DNA of 64,000 nt from Flavobacteriales bacterium (lineage in GTDB: Bacteria > Bacteroidota > Bacteroidia > Flavobacteriales_D > Sanyastnellaceae), in NCBI GenBank assembly GCA_019694805.1, contig JAIBBG010000001.1, forward strand, positions 124,001 to 188,000. Direction: 5' to 3'. Position numbers and translations under genes: made by a program. Positions 18,312-26,687 of this stretch are shown in pieces. Positions within the stretch are counted from its first letter, which is position 1. Every line of letters starts with the position of its first letter. The notes below the pieces were generated by a model that did not search any database, was not told where the DNA came from, and saw only the letters and a program-made list of their open reading frames with translations.

Positions 18312-19046
18312 TCAGCCATTCCAAATTTCCCAGCTCCTTATCGCCTGCCACTCCAGCATTTTCATCCCATTCATCACTGCAGCTCCGCGTGCTTTGCCTT
18401 CAGCCATGAATCTCGTTTCTTCCGGATTGTAAACCAAATCATATAAAAAGTGCTCGCTGCCCATCGCCTCAAAGGGTAGTGGTGGAACTTCAGCGATATG
18501 AGGAAACATGCCTATTGGTGTGGTATTGATGATGAGTTTGAAATGCCTGATGACATCTTCATTCACTTCATCCCATGAAAAAACATGGCCGGTGCTCTTG
18601 GTCCTGCTTACAAGGTAATAGGGAATATTCCATGTGCGAAGAACATGGGTGACTGCTTTTGAAGCGCCGCCAGTGCCAAGCACTAGAGCCCGTTCAAATT
18701 TGTTTTCCAAAAACGGTTTAATGCTCATCCGGAAACCATACACATCCGTATTGTATCCTTTTGCTTTTCCATTCTTGATATGAACGCAGTTCACCGCCCC
18801 AACGGCTAGTGCTTCCTCATCTATTTCATCCAAAAATCGCATCACATTTTCTTTGTGTGGAATGGTCACATTGAGTCCACAGAGATTTGGAATGTTTTCA
18901 ATCAGTCCTGTGATTTCTGAGACTTGTTCAATGGGATACAATTGATAAGCCGCGTCGATGATGTTTTCACGCTGGAATTTTTCGGTAAAATATTTTTCCG
19001 AAAATGAATGTGTCAGGGGATATCCGATAAGTCCGTAGCGGCGCAT
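18312..19046 (-). CDS. aroE: Shikimate dehydrogenase
   Basis: AroE reduces 3-dehydroshikimate to shikimate with NADPH. The 244-residue protein starts RRYGLIGYPLTHSFSEKYF, the shikimate-binding motif, then NLCGLNVTIPHKENV with the catalytic Lys, GAVNCV, and the nucleotide loop RALVLGTGGASKAV. NTTPIGMFP and a late GMKMLEWQAI close the fold. I chose ATG 19046, thirteen bases after the DedA gene; a longer frame to 19124 adds 26 residues unlike the family and overlaps dedA. Length is typical for Bacteroidota AroE, which is shorter than the E. coli protein. Confidence 0.92.
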   Translation of the reverse strand: MRRYGLIGYPLTHSFSEKYFTEKFQRENIIDAAYQLYPIEQVSEITGLIENIPNLCGLNVTIPHKENVMRFLDEIDEEALAVGAVNCVHIKNGKAKGYNTDVYGFRMSIKPFLENKFERALVLGTGGASKAVTHVLRTWNIPYYLVSRTKSTGHVFSWDEVNEDVIRHFKLIINTTPIGMFPHIAEVPPLPFEAMGSEHFLYDLVYNPEETRFMAEGKARGAAVMNGMKMLEWQAIRSWEIWNG

Positions 19047-19059
19047 ATCCTTGAAATTT

Positions 19060-19713
19060 TTACGAAGCCTTCGAGAATTTTGCTTTGAGCAAGCCAATGA
19101 TGATGGGAAGTACAGAGACACCAATGATGACGAAAACTACAATCTCAAAGTTCTCTTTGATGATCGGAATATTGCCACAGGTATAACCAAGCAATGAGAT
19201 ACTCACTACCCATAGTATCGCACCGAGTATGCAAAATGTGATGTACCTGCGATAAGGCATATGACCTGCACCAGCTACGAAAGGTGCAACTGTTCGTACA
19301 ATAGGTACGAAACGCGCCATGATGATGGCTTGTCTTCCATACTTTTCATAGAAAGCCTCCGTGCGGGTGATGTACTCTCTTTTGAAAAAGAGAATGCGCT
19401 CACGTTTTCGAATCTGGTCAGAAAGAAATTTGCCTACAAAATAATTGACGTTATCACCACATAGTGCAGCACAGATGAGCAATGGAATCAACACATAAAT
19501 ATTCAATCCTTCGTTGTTATTGGCCGCTGCAAGTGCACCTGCAGCAAACAACAATGAATCACCTGGAAGAAACGGCATGACGATTAATCCTGTTTCCACA
19601 AATACAATAAGAAATAAAATGGCGTAGATCAATGTGCCATAATCGCTAATCATGATCATCAGATGTTCGTCGATGTGCATGACGAAATCCAAAAGTGATT
19701 TGATGATTTCCAT
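19060..19713 (-). CDS. DedA-family integral membrane protein
   Basis: A 217-residue inner-membrane protein of the DedA/VTT family, linked to lipid (undecaprenyl phosphate or phospholipid) flipping and membrane homeostasis. Family marks are VETGLIVMPFLPGDSLLFAA (about 40-59), the re-entrant-loop region GDNVNYFVGKFL, and FYEKYGRQAIIMARFVPIVR with GAGHMPYRRY in the second half. Four to five hydrophobic segments are visible. It lies thirteen bases before aroE and is cut off from ftsA upstream by a terminator, so these two genes form their own unit. A role in recycling carrier lipid for the neighbouring polysaccharide and cell-wall genes is inference. Confidence 0.9.
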   Translation of the reverse strand: MEIIKSLLDFVMHIDEHLMIMISDYGTLIYAILFLIVFVETGLIVMPFLPGDSLLFAAGALAAANNNEGLNIYVLIPLLICAALCGDNVNYFVGKFLSDQIRKRERILFFKREYITRTEAFYEKYGRQAIIMARFVPIVRTVAPFVAGAGHMPYRRYITFCILGAILWVVSISLLGYTCGNIPIIKENFEIVVFVIIGVSVLPIIIGLLKAKFSKAS

Positions 19714-19731
19714 GTGTGTTCCTATAAAAAT

Positions 19732-19763
19732 TCAGCCTTTCATGGTTGAACACGAAAGGCTGA
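19732..19763 (-). terminator. Intrinsic terminator after ftsA
   Basis: A 10-base perfect stem (TCAGCCTTTC at 19732-19741 with GAAAGGCTGA at 19754-19763) and 12-base loop, followed in the minus direction by AATTTTTATAGG. It lies 20 bases past the ftsA stop and closes the ftsW-ftsA operon, showing that no ftsZ is co-transcribed downstream. Confidence 0.75.
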
Positions 19764-19783
19764 TCGGTTGATTGATTTCAGAA

Positions 19784-21112
19784 TTATTCCTCTTCTGCGT
19801 CGAAGAATTCCTTGATACGATTCAGGAAGCTTGCCGGACCGCGATTGTCGCGATGTTTTTCACGCAATGGTGAACTGGCTTTCTTATCCTGTGGAGTTTC
19901 TGCATTGACAGTTTCGCTCTGCATCGAAACACTGTATTTTTCCAAACCATTGATCACCAGACCAACGCCGGTACTCATAGCTGGAATCAACAGGTTATCG
20001 TCTACTGATTTGCTCACATGTTCATTGGGGTATCCAATTCTGCAATCCATACCAGTGATGTATTCCACCAACTGTTTCATGTGCTTTAGCTGCGAGCCAC
20101 CACCAGTGAGAACGATTCCTCCGATCAGTTGTTTTTCATAACCACTGTTTCGGATTTCATAATGCACGTGCTCAATGATTTCTTCCATTCTTGCTTCGAT
20201 GATGTGAGCAAGATTGCGCAATGAAATTTCTTTGGCATCACGGCCTTTCAAGCCAGGAATACAAACGATTTCATTGTCCTTATTTTCTGTAGCAAGCGCG
20301 CTACCGAATTTCACTTTGAGCAATTCAGCCTGATTGCGCATGATGGTGCAACCCTGCTTGATGTCTTCAGTAATGATATTACCACCAAATGGAATCACCG
20401 CCGTATGGCGGATGATGCCATCTTGAAAAATAGCGATATCAGTGGTACCACCACCAATATCCACCAAAACCACACCGGCTTCTTTTTCTTCTTCACTCAA
20501 AACAGCCGCAGCTGAGGCCAATGGTTCAAGTGTAAGAGCATCTACAGTGAGTCCGGCTTTGGTTACGCACTTGTAGATATTTTTAATGGCCGTGATCTGA
20601 CCGGTGATGATGTGGAAATTCGCTTCTAAACGAACACCACACATACCTACTGGGTCTTTGATGCCTGTTTCACTATCCACCGTAAATTCTTGTGGTAGGG
20701 CATGGATGATTTCTTCACCCGGTAGCATCACGAGTTTGTACATGTCTTCCACCAAAGCATCGATATCAGCACGGGTGATTTCTTCATCCATACTGCGACG
20801 CGTGCGAATACCACGGTGTTGTAAACTCTTGATGTGTTGACCCGCAATACCCACATTCACCAGTCGGATATTCACTCCACTTTCGCGCTCTGCTTCTTCC
20901 ACAGCGGTGCGGATGCTGGCTACTGTTTTTTCAATATTCGAAACAACGCCACGGGTTACACCAATGCTTTCGCTTTTCCCAATACCGAGAATTTCAATTT
21001 TGTTGTTCTCTGTTTTGCGACCAACAAGACAAGCAATTTTGGTGGTTCCGATGTCTAATCCTACTACGATTTCTGAGCTCATATGGGTTTGTTCTGTTCG
21101 GGTTGTACTCAT
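19784..21112 (-). CDS. ftsA: Cell division protein FtsA
   Basis: FtsA is the actin-like ATPase that ties FtsZ filaments to the membrane and recruits later division proteins. The sequence shows EIVVGLDIGTTKIACLVG (phosphate 1), the SHS2 subdomain, VVLVDIGGGTTDIAIF (phosphate 2), and VLTGGGSQLKHM (adenosine motif). The last ~15 residues (SFLNRIKEFFDAEEE) form the amphipathic membrane-targeting helix. I chose ATG 21112, which overlaps the ftsQ stop as TAATG; an internal ATG at 21082 directly before SSEIVVGLDIG is an alternative. Length is 442. ftsZ, normally next, is missing. Confidence 0.93.
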   Translation of the reverse strand: MSTTRTEQTHMSSEIVVGLDIGTTKIACLVGRKTENNKIEILGIGKSESIGVTRGVVSNIEKTVASIRTAVEEAERESGVNIRLVNVGIAGQHIKSLQHRGIRTRRSMDEEITRADIDALVEDMYKLVMLPGEEIIHALPQEFTVDSETGIKDPVGMCGVRLEANFHIITGQITAIKNIYKCVTKAGLTVDALTLEPLASAAAVLSEEEKEAGVVLVDIGGGTTDIAIFQDGIIRHTAVIPFGGNIITEDIKQGCTIMRNQAELLKVKFGSALATENKDNEIVCIPGLKGRDAKEISLRNLAHIIEARMEEIIEHVHYEIRNSGYEKQLIGGIVLTGGGSQLKHMKQLVEYITGMDCRIGYPNEHVSKSVDDNLLIPAMSTGVGLVINGLEKYSVSMQSETVNAETPQDKKASSPLREKHRDNRGPASFLNRIKEFFDAEEE

Positions 21113-21945
21113 TAACGTTTTACACAAACTACCTGCCCCCTGTATTCAACATCAATGGTTGAATATTGGTTGAGGTCACGGGTATGTATGGTATTGGCAT
21201 AAAACGCCATCAGTTTTCTAAATTTTTCTTCCAAGTTGGAGGCGTCACCGATTTTCAATCGATGATTGCCAACACGCGGTATAATTTCAAACTCACCATT
21301 GGACACATGTACATGTTCCACTTGTGCATTCCAAAATTCATTGGATGTGATAAAATTGGTGAGTGTATAGATATCGTCGAGCATCGTTGCGTTCAAGTAT
21401 TCTGCATCCTGTACATGATCGAGGATACTTTCATTGCTCATGTTCTCCTGAATATCGCCTGTAAAAACCGGAACTTTCGCAGTGTAATGATCAGAAAGGG
21501 CCATGGTAAATCCGTCTTTATCCAAATAAAAACTTTGGCCTGAAGCGGTAAAAATCCTTGCGATAGGTGTTCGTTGTTGCACTTTGATGATGCAACGACC
21601 ATCCACTGTGGTGTAGACATGTGCCTCGCGAACTGAAGAATTTTCTGCGAGCTTATTGTGAATCGCCACTAGGTCAATTTCATTCAGGGGTTTTCCTACG
21701 ATTTGATCTGTTGCAGAATTGGCCAATCTGGTCACCAGGGCTTCGTCGATGTATTTTTTATCTCCGACAGTCTCAACCTGAACATCCAATTTCCAGCACA
21801 CCGCATCGTGTTGCCTTTTACCGACGAAACCCAACAAGGTGAAAAGCACAACAGCACCGATCACTGCCAGTGTGTTGATCAGAATCATACGGCGACGTTT
21901 GCGACGCTGAATGTCTTTCTGAAGTGTATTGCCTTCCGGTTTCAT
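21112..21945 (-). CDS. ftsQ: Cell division protein FtsQ/DivIB
   Basis: A 277-residue bitopic division protein. A basic cytoplasmic start (QRRKRRRM) leads into one membrane helix (LINTLAVIGAVVLFTLLGFV, about 22-41), then a POTRA-type domain (about 50-125) and the FtsQ beta domain. KVQQRTPIARIFTASGQSFYLDKDG is the expected beta-domain opening. FtsQ links early and late divisome proteins in the periplasm. It is placed between murC and ftsA, as in other Bacteroidota, and is translationally coupled to ftsA by a 1-base overlap. Confidence 0.88.
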   Translation of the reverse strand: MKPEGNTLQKDIQRRKRRRMILINTLAVIGAVVLFTLLGFVGKRQHDAVCWKLDVQVETVGDKKYIDEALVTRLANSATDQIVGKPLNEIDLVAIHNKLAENSSVREAHVYTTVDGRCIIKVQQRTPIARIFTASGQSFYLDKDGFTMALSDHYTAKVPVFTGDIQENMSNESILDHVQDAEYLNATMLDDIYTLTNFITSNEFWNAQVEHVHVSNGEFEIIPRVGNHRLKIGDASNLEEKFRKLMAFYANTIHTRDLNQYSTIDVEYRGQVVCVKR

Positions 21946-22029
21946 CTGTTTTTAGCTGTAATAGACCGGTTGGCAATCTTTGTTTCAGCATCTTCAAGAA
22001 TGCTGAAATTTCAGGATTGAAAATCGGTT

Positions 22030-23412
22030 CTACACTGAAAAGGCCGCCGCTACAGGCGATACAAGGGCATCGATGTCGCCGGCGCCAAGCATCACGATGA
22101 CCTGTCGCGGTTTACTTCTCAGTTCTGCTAATAACTCACCTTTCTGCACTAGCTTTTTAGATGGTTTTGTGATTTTATCCAACAGCATTTGTGAATCAAT
22201 TCCGGGCATCGGAAGTTCCCGGGCCGGATATATAGGAAGCAGGATGATATCATCCAAGATCTCGAGACTTCTTGCAAATTCATCAGCAAAATCGCGTGTT
22301 CTGGAGAACAAATGGGGCTGAAACACCCCTGTGATATGGGATTCAGGATATAATTCTACCACAGAATGAAGACAGGCGCGGATTTCCTCAGGGTGATGGG
22401 CGTAATCATCTATCAGCACCAAATCATCTCTACGGATGTGGTATTCGAAACGGCGTTTAACACCTTTAAAATCACGAAGAGCAGATCTGATCTGAGTTTC
22501 TGTTAACCCTAACCTTAAACAAACCGCAATTGCGGCCACTGCATTTTCAACATTATGAGACCCCGGTAATCCCAATTCGATTTTTTCCCATTTCTCATCC
22601 GGTGACTGAAAAGTGAAGTAATACCTCCCATTTTCAATTTCGATATCCCTACCCCGGTAATCTGCGGATTGCTTTAAGGTGTAATTATGAACCTCGATGG
22701 AAGGATCCAAGGCAGCTTTATCGAGTGGCAAACCTTCGCGGTAAATTAATGTTCCATTTGGCTTGAGTTTTCGGGCAAATAAATTGAATGATTCTAACAT
22801 GTAATCGTGTGACCCATAAATATCCAGATGATCCGCATCCATACTGGTGATGATGCTGTAGCTCGGTGTCAATGTCAAAAATGATCGATCATATTCATCG
22901 GCTTCTACCACGGTAAGATCTGACTGAGGAGACAATAAAAGATTCGACTGATAATTGCTGGTGATTCCACCCAGAAAAGCATTGCAACCAACTCCACTAT
23001 GGGTGAGGATGTGTGCCACCATCGAGCTCGTCGTGGTCTTGCCATGCGTGCCTGCAACCGCAATAGTTCTCGTATTCTCGGTGATCAAACCAAGCACCTG
23101 TGAACGCTTCATCATGGTGTAGCCTTGTTCGATAAACCAATTGAATTCCATGCTGTCTTTAGGAATGGCAGGCGTATAAACAACCAGAACTTTTGATTTG
23201 TCTGTAAGCCTAACAACATGGGGTATTTCCAATGTGGTATCATCGAAATGCACTGCAATGCCTTCCATTTCGAGTTCGGTAGTGAGAGGCGTACTGGTGC
23301 GGTCGTAACCCATCACCATTGCTCCACGTGAATTGAAATATCTCGCGAGTGCGGACATGCCTATTCCGCCAATTCCGAGGAAGTAAAAGATTTCGTATTG
23401 ATCAATTTTCAT
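22030..23412 (-). CDS. murC: UDP-N-acetylmuramate--L-alanine ligase
   Basis: MurC adds L-Ala to UDP-MurNAc, the first stem-peptide step. The 460-residue protein has the N-terminal UDP-binding loop FLGIGGIGMSALA (11-23), the ATP loop GTHGKTTTSS (121-130), the central EADEYDRSF and the C-terminal IDDYAHHPEEI motif with the conserved paired His. Length matches the family. It sits eight bases after murG and 84 before ftsQ in the ftsW-ftsA operon. Confidence 0.95.
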   Translation of the reverse strand: MKIDQYEIFYFLGIGGIGMSALARYFNSRGAMVMGYDRTSTPLTTELEMEGIAVHFDDTTLEIPHVVRLTDKSKVLVVYTPAIPKDSMEFNWFIEQGYTMMKRSQVLGLITENTRTIAVAGTHGKTTTSSMVAHILTHSGVGCNAFLGGITSNYQSNLLLSPQSDLTVVEADEYDRSFLTLTPSYSIITSMDADHLDIYGSHDYMLESFNLFARKLKPNGTLIYREGLPLDKAALDPSIEVHNYTLKQSADYRGRDIEIENGRYYFTFQSPDEKWEKIELGLPGSHNVENAVAAIAVCLRLGLTETQIRSALRDFKGVKRRFEYHIRRDDLVLIDDYAHHPEEIRACLHSVVELYPESHITGVFQPHLFSRTRDFADEFARSLEILDDIILLPIYPARELPMPGIDSQMLLDKITKPSKKLVQKGELLAELRSKPRQVIVMLGAGDIDALVSPVAAAFSV

Positions 23413-23419
23413 GGAAAAT

Positions 23420-24505
23420 TCACTTCAGCAGATTCACCACTTCAGCAACGATTCTTTCGGCCGAGTTGACCTGCGCCATGCCCGCAATGTTAGCAGATAA
23501 TCGGGTGATTTGTTTTTCATCCTGAAACAAACCTGATACAGTTCTACCCAAAGCCTCCAAAGCTTCGGTGTCTTTCACCATCAGAGCGGCATCGCGAATC
23601 ACCAATGCCATAGCATTTTTGGTTTGATGATCTTCTGAAACATTGGGAGATGGAACGAAGATGGATGGCTTTTTAACCAGACACAATTCAGAAATACTCA
23701 TAGCACCGGCGCGGGATACAATGACGTCGGCCGCAGCATAAGCGTAATCCATTTCACGGATAAAATCATGAACATGAATATCATGTTTGCCTTCTGAGAA
23801 GCGCAAAGCTGTTTCGTAATATCCCTTTCCGGTTTGCCATAAAACCTGAATGTCTTGGCTATTCCATTCTTCAGCCCAGCGCTGAATAGCAAGATTAATG
23901 GTTCGTGCACCCAAACTTCCTCCAATAACAAGCAGCGTTTTTTTCTTAGGGTCGAGTTTGAAATGCTCGATGGCACGCTCTCGCTTGCCTTCCAAACGTG
24001 TCATCTCAGGTCTGATCGGATTGCCTGTCAGGACAATTTTTTCCGGGGGAAAAAATTTATCTAACCCTTCATAGGCCACACAAATGCGATCCACTTTTCG
24101 CGATAGAATTTTATTGGTAATTCCCGGATATGAATTTTGTTCCTGAATCAAAGTTCTTACGCCCGCTGAAGTTGCGGCGCGCAGCAAGGGTCCACTGGCA
24201 TAACCGCCAACTCCAATCGCGATATCAGGCTTAAACTCACGGATGATTCTTTTGGCTTTCAGCATACTCGCCATCAACTTGAATGGCACCACCAGGTTTT
24301 TCCATGTCAACCTTCTTTGAATACCAACAATCGGAAGACCTATGATCCTAAATCCGGCAGCAGGAACTTTTTCCATTTCCATCTTTCCTTCTGCGCCAAC
24401 AAATAAGATTTCAGCATCGGGAAATTGCTGCTGGATGGTTTTTGCAATTGCTACAGCAGGAAAAATGTGGCCTCCTGTTCCGCCACCACTGATGATTACT
24501 TTCAT
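23420..24505 (-). CDS. murG: UDP-GlcNAc:lipid I N-acetylglucosaminyltransferase
   Basis: MurG makes lipid II from lipid I at the cytoplasmic membrane face. The 361-residue GT28 enzyme opens with VIISGGGTGGHIFPAVAIA, has GVGGYASGPLL and IQEQNSYPGITNKIL as acceptor-side motifs, VIGGSLGARTIN at the start of the second domain, and SRAGAMSISELCLVKKPSIF as the UDP-GlcNAc-binding region. All expected motifs are present. It lies between ftsW and murC. Confidence 0.96.
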   Translation of the reverse strand: MKVIISGGGTGGHIFPAVAIAKTIQQQFPDAEILFVGAEGKMEMEKVPAAGFRIIGLPIVGIQRRLTWKNLVVPFKLMASMLKAKRIIREFKPDIAIGVGGYASGPLLRAATSAGVRTLIQEQNSYPGITNKILSRKVDRICVAYEGLDKFFPPEKIVLTGNPIRPEMTRLEGKRERAIEHFKLDPKKKTLLVIGGSLGARTINLAIQRWAEEWNSQDIQVLWQTGKGYYETALRFSEGKHDIHVHDFIREMDYAYAAADVIVSRAGAMSISELCLVKKPSIFVPSPNVSEDHQTKNAMALVIRDAALMVKDTEALEALGRTVSGLFQDEKQITRLSANIAGMAQVNSAERIVAEVVNLLK

Positions 24506-24544
24506 TTCCTCGATGGTTTATTAAAGAAAAGATATCCTTGAAGA

Positions 24545-25720
24545 TCATGCAGGCATCACCTGATTGTTTGGCTGATCAGAAGCTGCATGTTCTTCTTCCG
24601 TTTCATCTTTCGTTCGACAAATACTCAGGATAATTCCGATGGCCAAACAGGTGAAGAGTGTGCTTGTTCCACCCATACTCACCATTGGCAACGGCTGACC
24701 CGTTGTCGGGAATAGACTCACGGCAACTGCCATATTGATGAAAGCCTGAATAACCAACATGAATGACAATCCAAGCGCTGTGAGCTGGGCACTCATTTTT
24801 GGATTGTTCACGGAGAGCTTAATCGTTCGGAACAAAAGGATGAGGTAGAGCAATACCAGCGTGATTCCTCCCAAAACAGATCCATACTCTTCAATGATAA
24901 ATGGATAGATCATATCAGAATATGGGTGCGGCAAGAAGTTTCTCGAACTGCCGGTGCCTGGACCTTTCGGAATAATGCCTCCTTCGTGAATAGCATACTT
25001 CGCGAGTTTAGTCTGGTAATTCCCATCACTGTCATCATTCATGGCATTGATGATCCTGTTCTTCCAAGTTTTATATCGTGTTGGAAATCCGGTGGTCTCT
25101 CCTACTACAATGATGGCCACAATCAAACCGAAACCGGCAATGAAAATTTTACTCATGTGTTTGAATGGCACACCAGCCAAAAACATCATGAGGAAAGTAA
25201 TGGAAGCCAGCATGGCTGCGGTAGAAAAATTCGCAGGGAGAATGAGCCCACATATCACCACAATAGGGATCAGAACCGGAACGACTCCATTGCGGAAATC
25301 GTGGAGTTGATCTCGTTTTTGAGCAAGAACCCTGGCTACGTAAATCACCAGTACAATTTTGGCAAAATCGCTGGGTTGAAATGTGAGTCCAATCAAGGGT
25401 ATGGCAATCCAGCGGTTTGCATCATTCAGATTATGACCGAAAACCAACGCATATACCAACATAATGGCAGCAACCCATATCAAGATCAAGGAAAGCCTTG
25501 CGAAATATTTGAACTGGACACGGTGTACATAATACATCAGACCGAAACCGGCAACGATCATCAAACCATGTTTGATCAAAAAACGCAAGTTATTGCCGTG
25601 AGCTTTGTAGGCCAATGTACTGATGGCGCTATAGACAGCCAAGATGGAAATCAATGAAAGGAAGAATGTAACCATCCAAATGGTTCGATCCCCCTGCAAT
25701 TTGTTCAACAGATTTTTCAT
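24545..25720 (-). CDS. ftsW: FtsW-type peptidoglycan glycosyltransferase (SEDS family)
   Basis: A 391-residue SEDS membrane protein with about ten helices. The catalytic-loop context NDANRWIAIPLIGLTFQPSD and the later ATGQPLPMVSMGGTS-like segment (TTGQPLPMVSMGGTSTLFTC) are diagnostic. Position before murG, murC and ftsQ identifies it as the divisome FtsW and not RodA. It polymerises lipid II together with the class B PBP at 53906-56107, which in this genome lies 28 kb away in the other half of the cluster. It is the first gene of its operon, with a terminator for the upstream gene at 25817. Confidence 0.93.
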   Translation of the reverse strand: MKNLLNKLQGDRTIWMVTFFLSLISILAVYSAISTLAYKAHGNNLRFLIKHGLMIVAGFGLMYYVHRVQFKYFARLSLILIWVAAIMLVYALVFGHNLNDANRWIAIPLIGLTFQPSDFAKIVLVIYVARVLAQKRDQLHDFRNGVVPVLIPIVVICGLILPANFSTAAMLASITFLMMFLAGVPFKHMSKIFIAGFGLIVAIIVVGETTGFPTRYKTWKNRIINAMNDDSDGNYQTKLAKYAIHEGGIIPKGPGTGSSRNFLPHPYSDMIYPFIIEEYGSVLGGITLVLLYLILLFRTIKLSVNNPKMSAQLTALGLSFMLVIQAFINMAVAVSLFPTTGQPLPMVSMGGTSTLFTCLAIGIILSICRTKDETEEEHAASDQPNNQVMPA

Positions 25721-25816
25721 GATTTTCCTGCATGGCGAATCTGGTGAACAAAGTCGTCAGGAAGGATCCAATGATATTCCGTTTTGCACAAGCTACTGTG
25801 AAACAAATTCCAAAAA

Positions 25817-25841
25817 AAACGCCCGGATAACCGGGCGTTTT
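25817..25841 (-). terminator. Intrinsic terminator between cupredoxin gene and ftsW
   Basis: GC-rich stem built on CGCCCGG and CCGGGCG with an ATAA loop, flanked by AAAA and TTTT on each side, so it can work in both directions. It stops transcription of the cupredoxin gene (stop at 25862) and isolates the ftsW operon. Confidence 0.85.
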
Positions 25842-25861
25842 GAAATTTTTTCCATCCAAAA

Positions 25862-26470
25862 TCAATTGAGAAGAACCCTTCTCGTCACGATATGGCCTTT
25901 TTGCTCGAGACGCACGAAGTAGATACCCGAAGTACGCTCAGCAACATCAAAATGATAGCGTTGTTCGCCAACACCAAGTTCACGTTGAAGCAGAGTAGCC
26001 ACTTCTTTACCAGTGATATCAATAAGTGAAAGTTGAGCATAAGCCGGCTGATAGTTGCTGATGTTCACATGCAAAATGTGATTGTTGTAATCCACACCTG
26101 CGTTGAAATCAGCAGAAATATTAGCTTCTACGACTGAACTTGCTGCGGTGGCATTGAAACCACCGGCCATGTTGGGTTGGTGAATAGTGCATACATAGCC
26201 ATAAACACCAGCTACTTCAACTGTATAGTCGAAGGTTGGACTGGCCATTGTTAGTGGTGCCTCCCAAGAAGCAGCACCATTAGGAACCAACACTGAGGTC
26301 GTGTTGTGTGTACCACTGCTCCAAACAAAGTGAATCACATCTCCTACATTCACATTGATCGCATTAGGTGAAAATGTGAAGTTGGTCTGGTTGATTGTAA
26401 TGGTTTCGGCCTGAACATTCATTCCGGCGAACATGGAAACGAGGAAAAGAATTGAGTAGAATTTTTTCAT
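25862..26470 (-). CDS. Secreted cupredoxin (plastocyanin-like) with T9SS sorting domain
   Basis: A 202-residue exported blue-copper-type protein. The signal peptide covers about 1-21 (ends VQA|ET). Residues 22-110 form a cupredoxin fold with probable type 1 copper ligands H55, C94, H97 and M101, in the order and spacing (C-x2-H-x3-M) of plastocyanin-like proteins. After a linker, residues ~120-202 are a type A T9SS C-terminal domain (LIDITGKEVATLLQ, TSGIYFVRLEQKG, then TRRVLLN at the end). The ATG at 26470 starts a canonical signal peptide; an upstream in-frame ATG at 26521 would run through the promoter. Electron transfer at the cell surface or copper handling are possible roles. Confidence 0.87.
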   Translation of the reverse strand: MKKFYSILFLVSMFAGMNVQAETITINQTNFTFSPNAINVNVGDVIHFVWSSGTHNTTSVLVPNGAASWEAPLTMASPTFDYTVEVAGVYGYVCTIHQPNMAGGFNATAASSVVEANISADFNAGVDYNNHILHVNISNYQPAYAQLSLIDITGKEVATLLQRELGVGEQRYHFDVAERTSGIYFVRLEQKGHIVTRRVLLN

Positions 26471-26493
26471 AGATTTTTGCGTTTTGTAAGGCT

Positions 26494-26521
26494 CAAAAAT
26501 AGAGCAGCTCATCCAATGCAA
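26494..26521 (-). promoter_or_regulatory. Bacteroidota-type promoter for the cupredoxin gene
   Basis: On the minus strand TTG (26521-26519), a 17-base spacer, then TATTTTTG (26501-26494). This is a perfect match to the TTG-N17-TAnnTTTG pattern of Bacteroidota housekeeping promoters, 23 bases before the ATG at 26470. Confidence 0.65.
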
Positions 26522-26644
26522 TTGTTAAAACAAGGTGGTAGTTATAAATATCTCATGATGATAAACCATCGCCTTACATTAGTCCGTTACGAAGCTGGAT
26601 GGGCATCAATTGAGCCATCTGCATTTCAATTTGAAGTAAAAAAG

Positions 26645-26668
26645 AAAGGCCTCCAATAGGAAGCCTTT
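26645..26668 (-). terminator. Intrinsic terminator after the acyl-CoA dehydrogenase gene
   Basis: A 10-base stem (AAAGGCCTCC with GGAAGCCTTT, one G-T wobble) and AATA loop. In the minus direction it is followed by C and six T. It lies 20 bases beyond the stop of the gene at 26688. Confidence 0.8.
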
Positions 26669-26687
26669 ACTTATTGTTCTCTATTGA

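Noticed and set aside
19047-19124. Longer aroE start
   Set aside because: It overlaps the dedA coding end and adds residues before the conserved YGLIGYP start.
24926-25657. Plus-strand frame of 243 codons opposite ftsW
   Set aside because: Antisense to a clear FtsW; composition (His/Gln/Asn-rich) is that of an antisense frame of a membrane protein.
26477-26659. 60-codon plus-strand frame between the cupredoxin and dehydrogenase genes
   Set aside because: It covers the minus-strand promoter and terminator and has no resemblance to known proteins.
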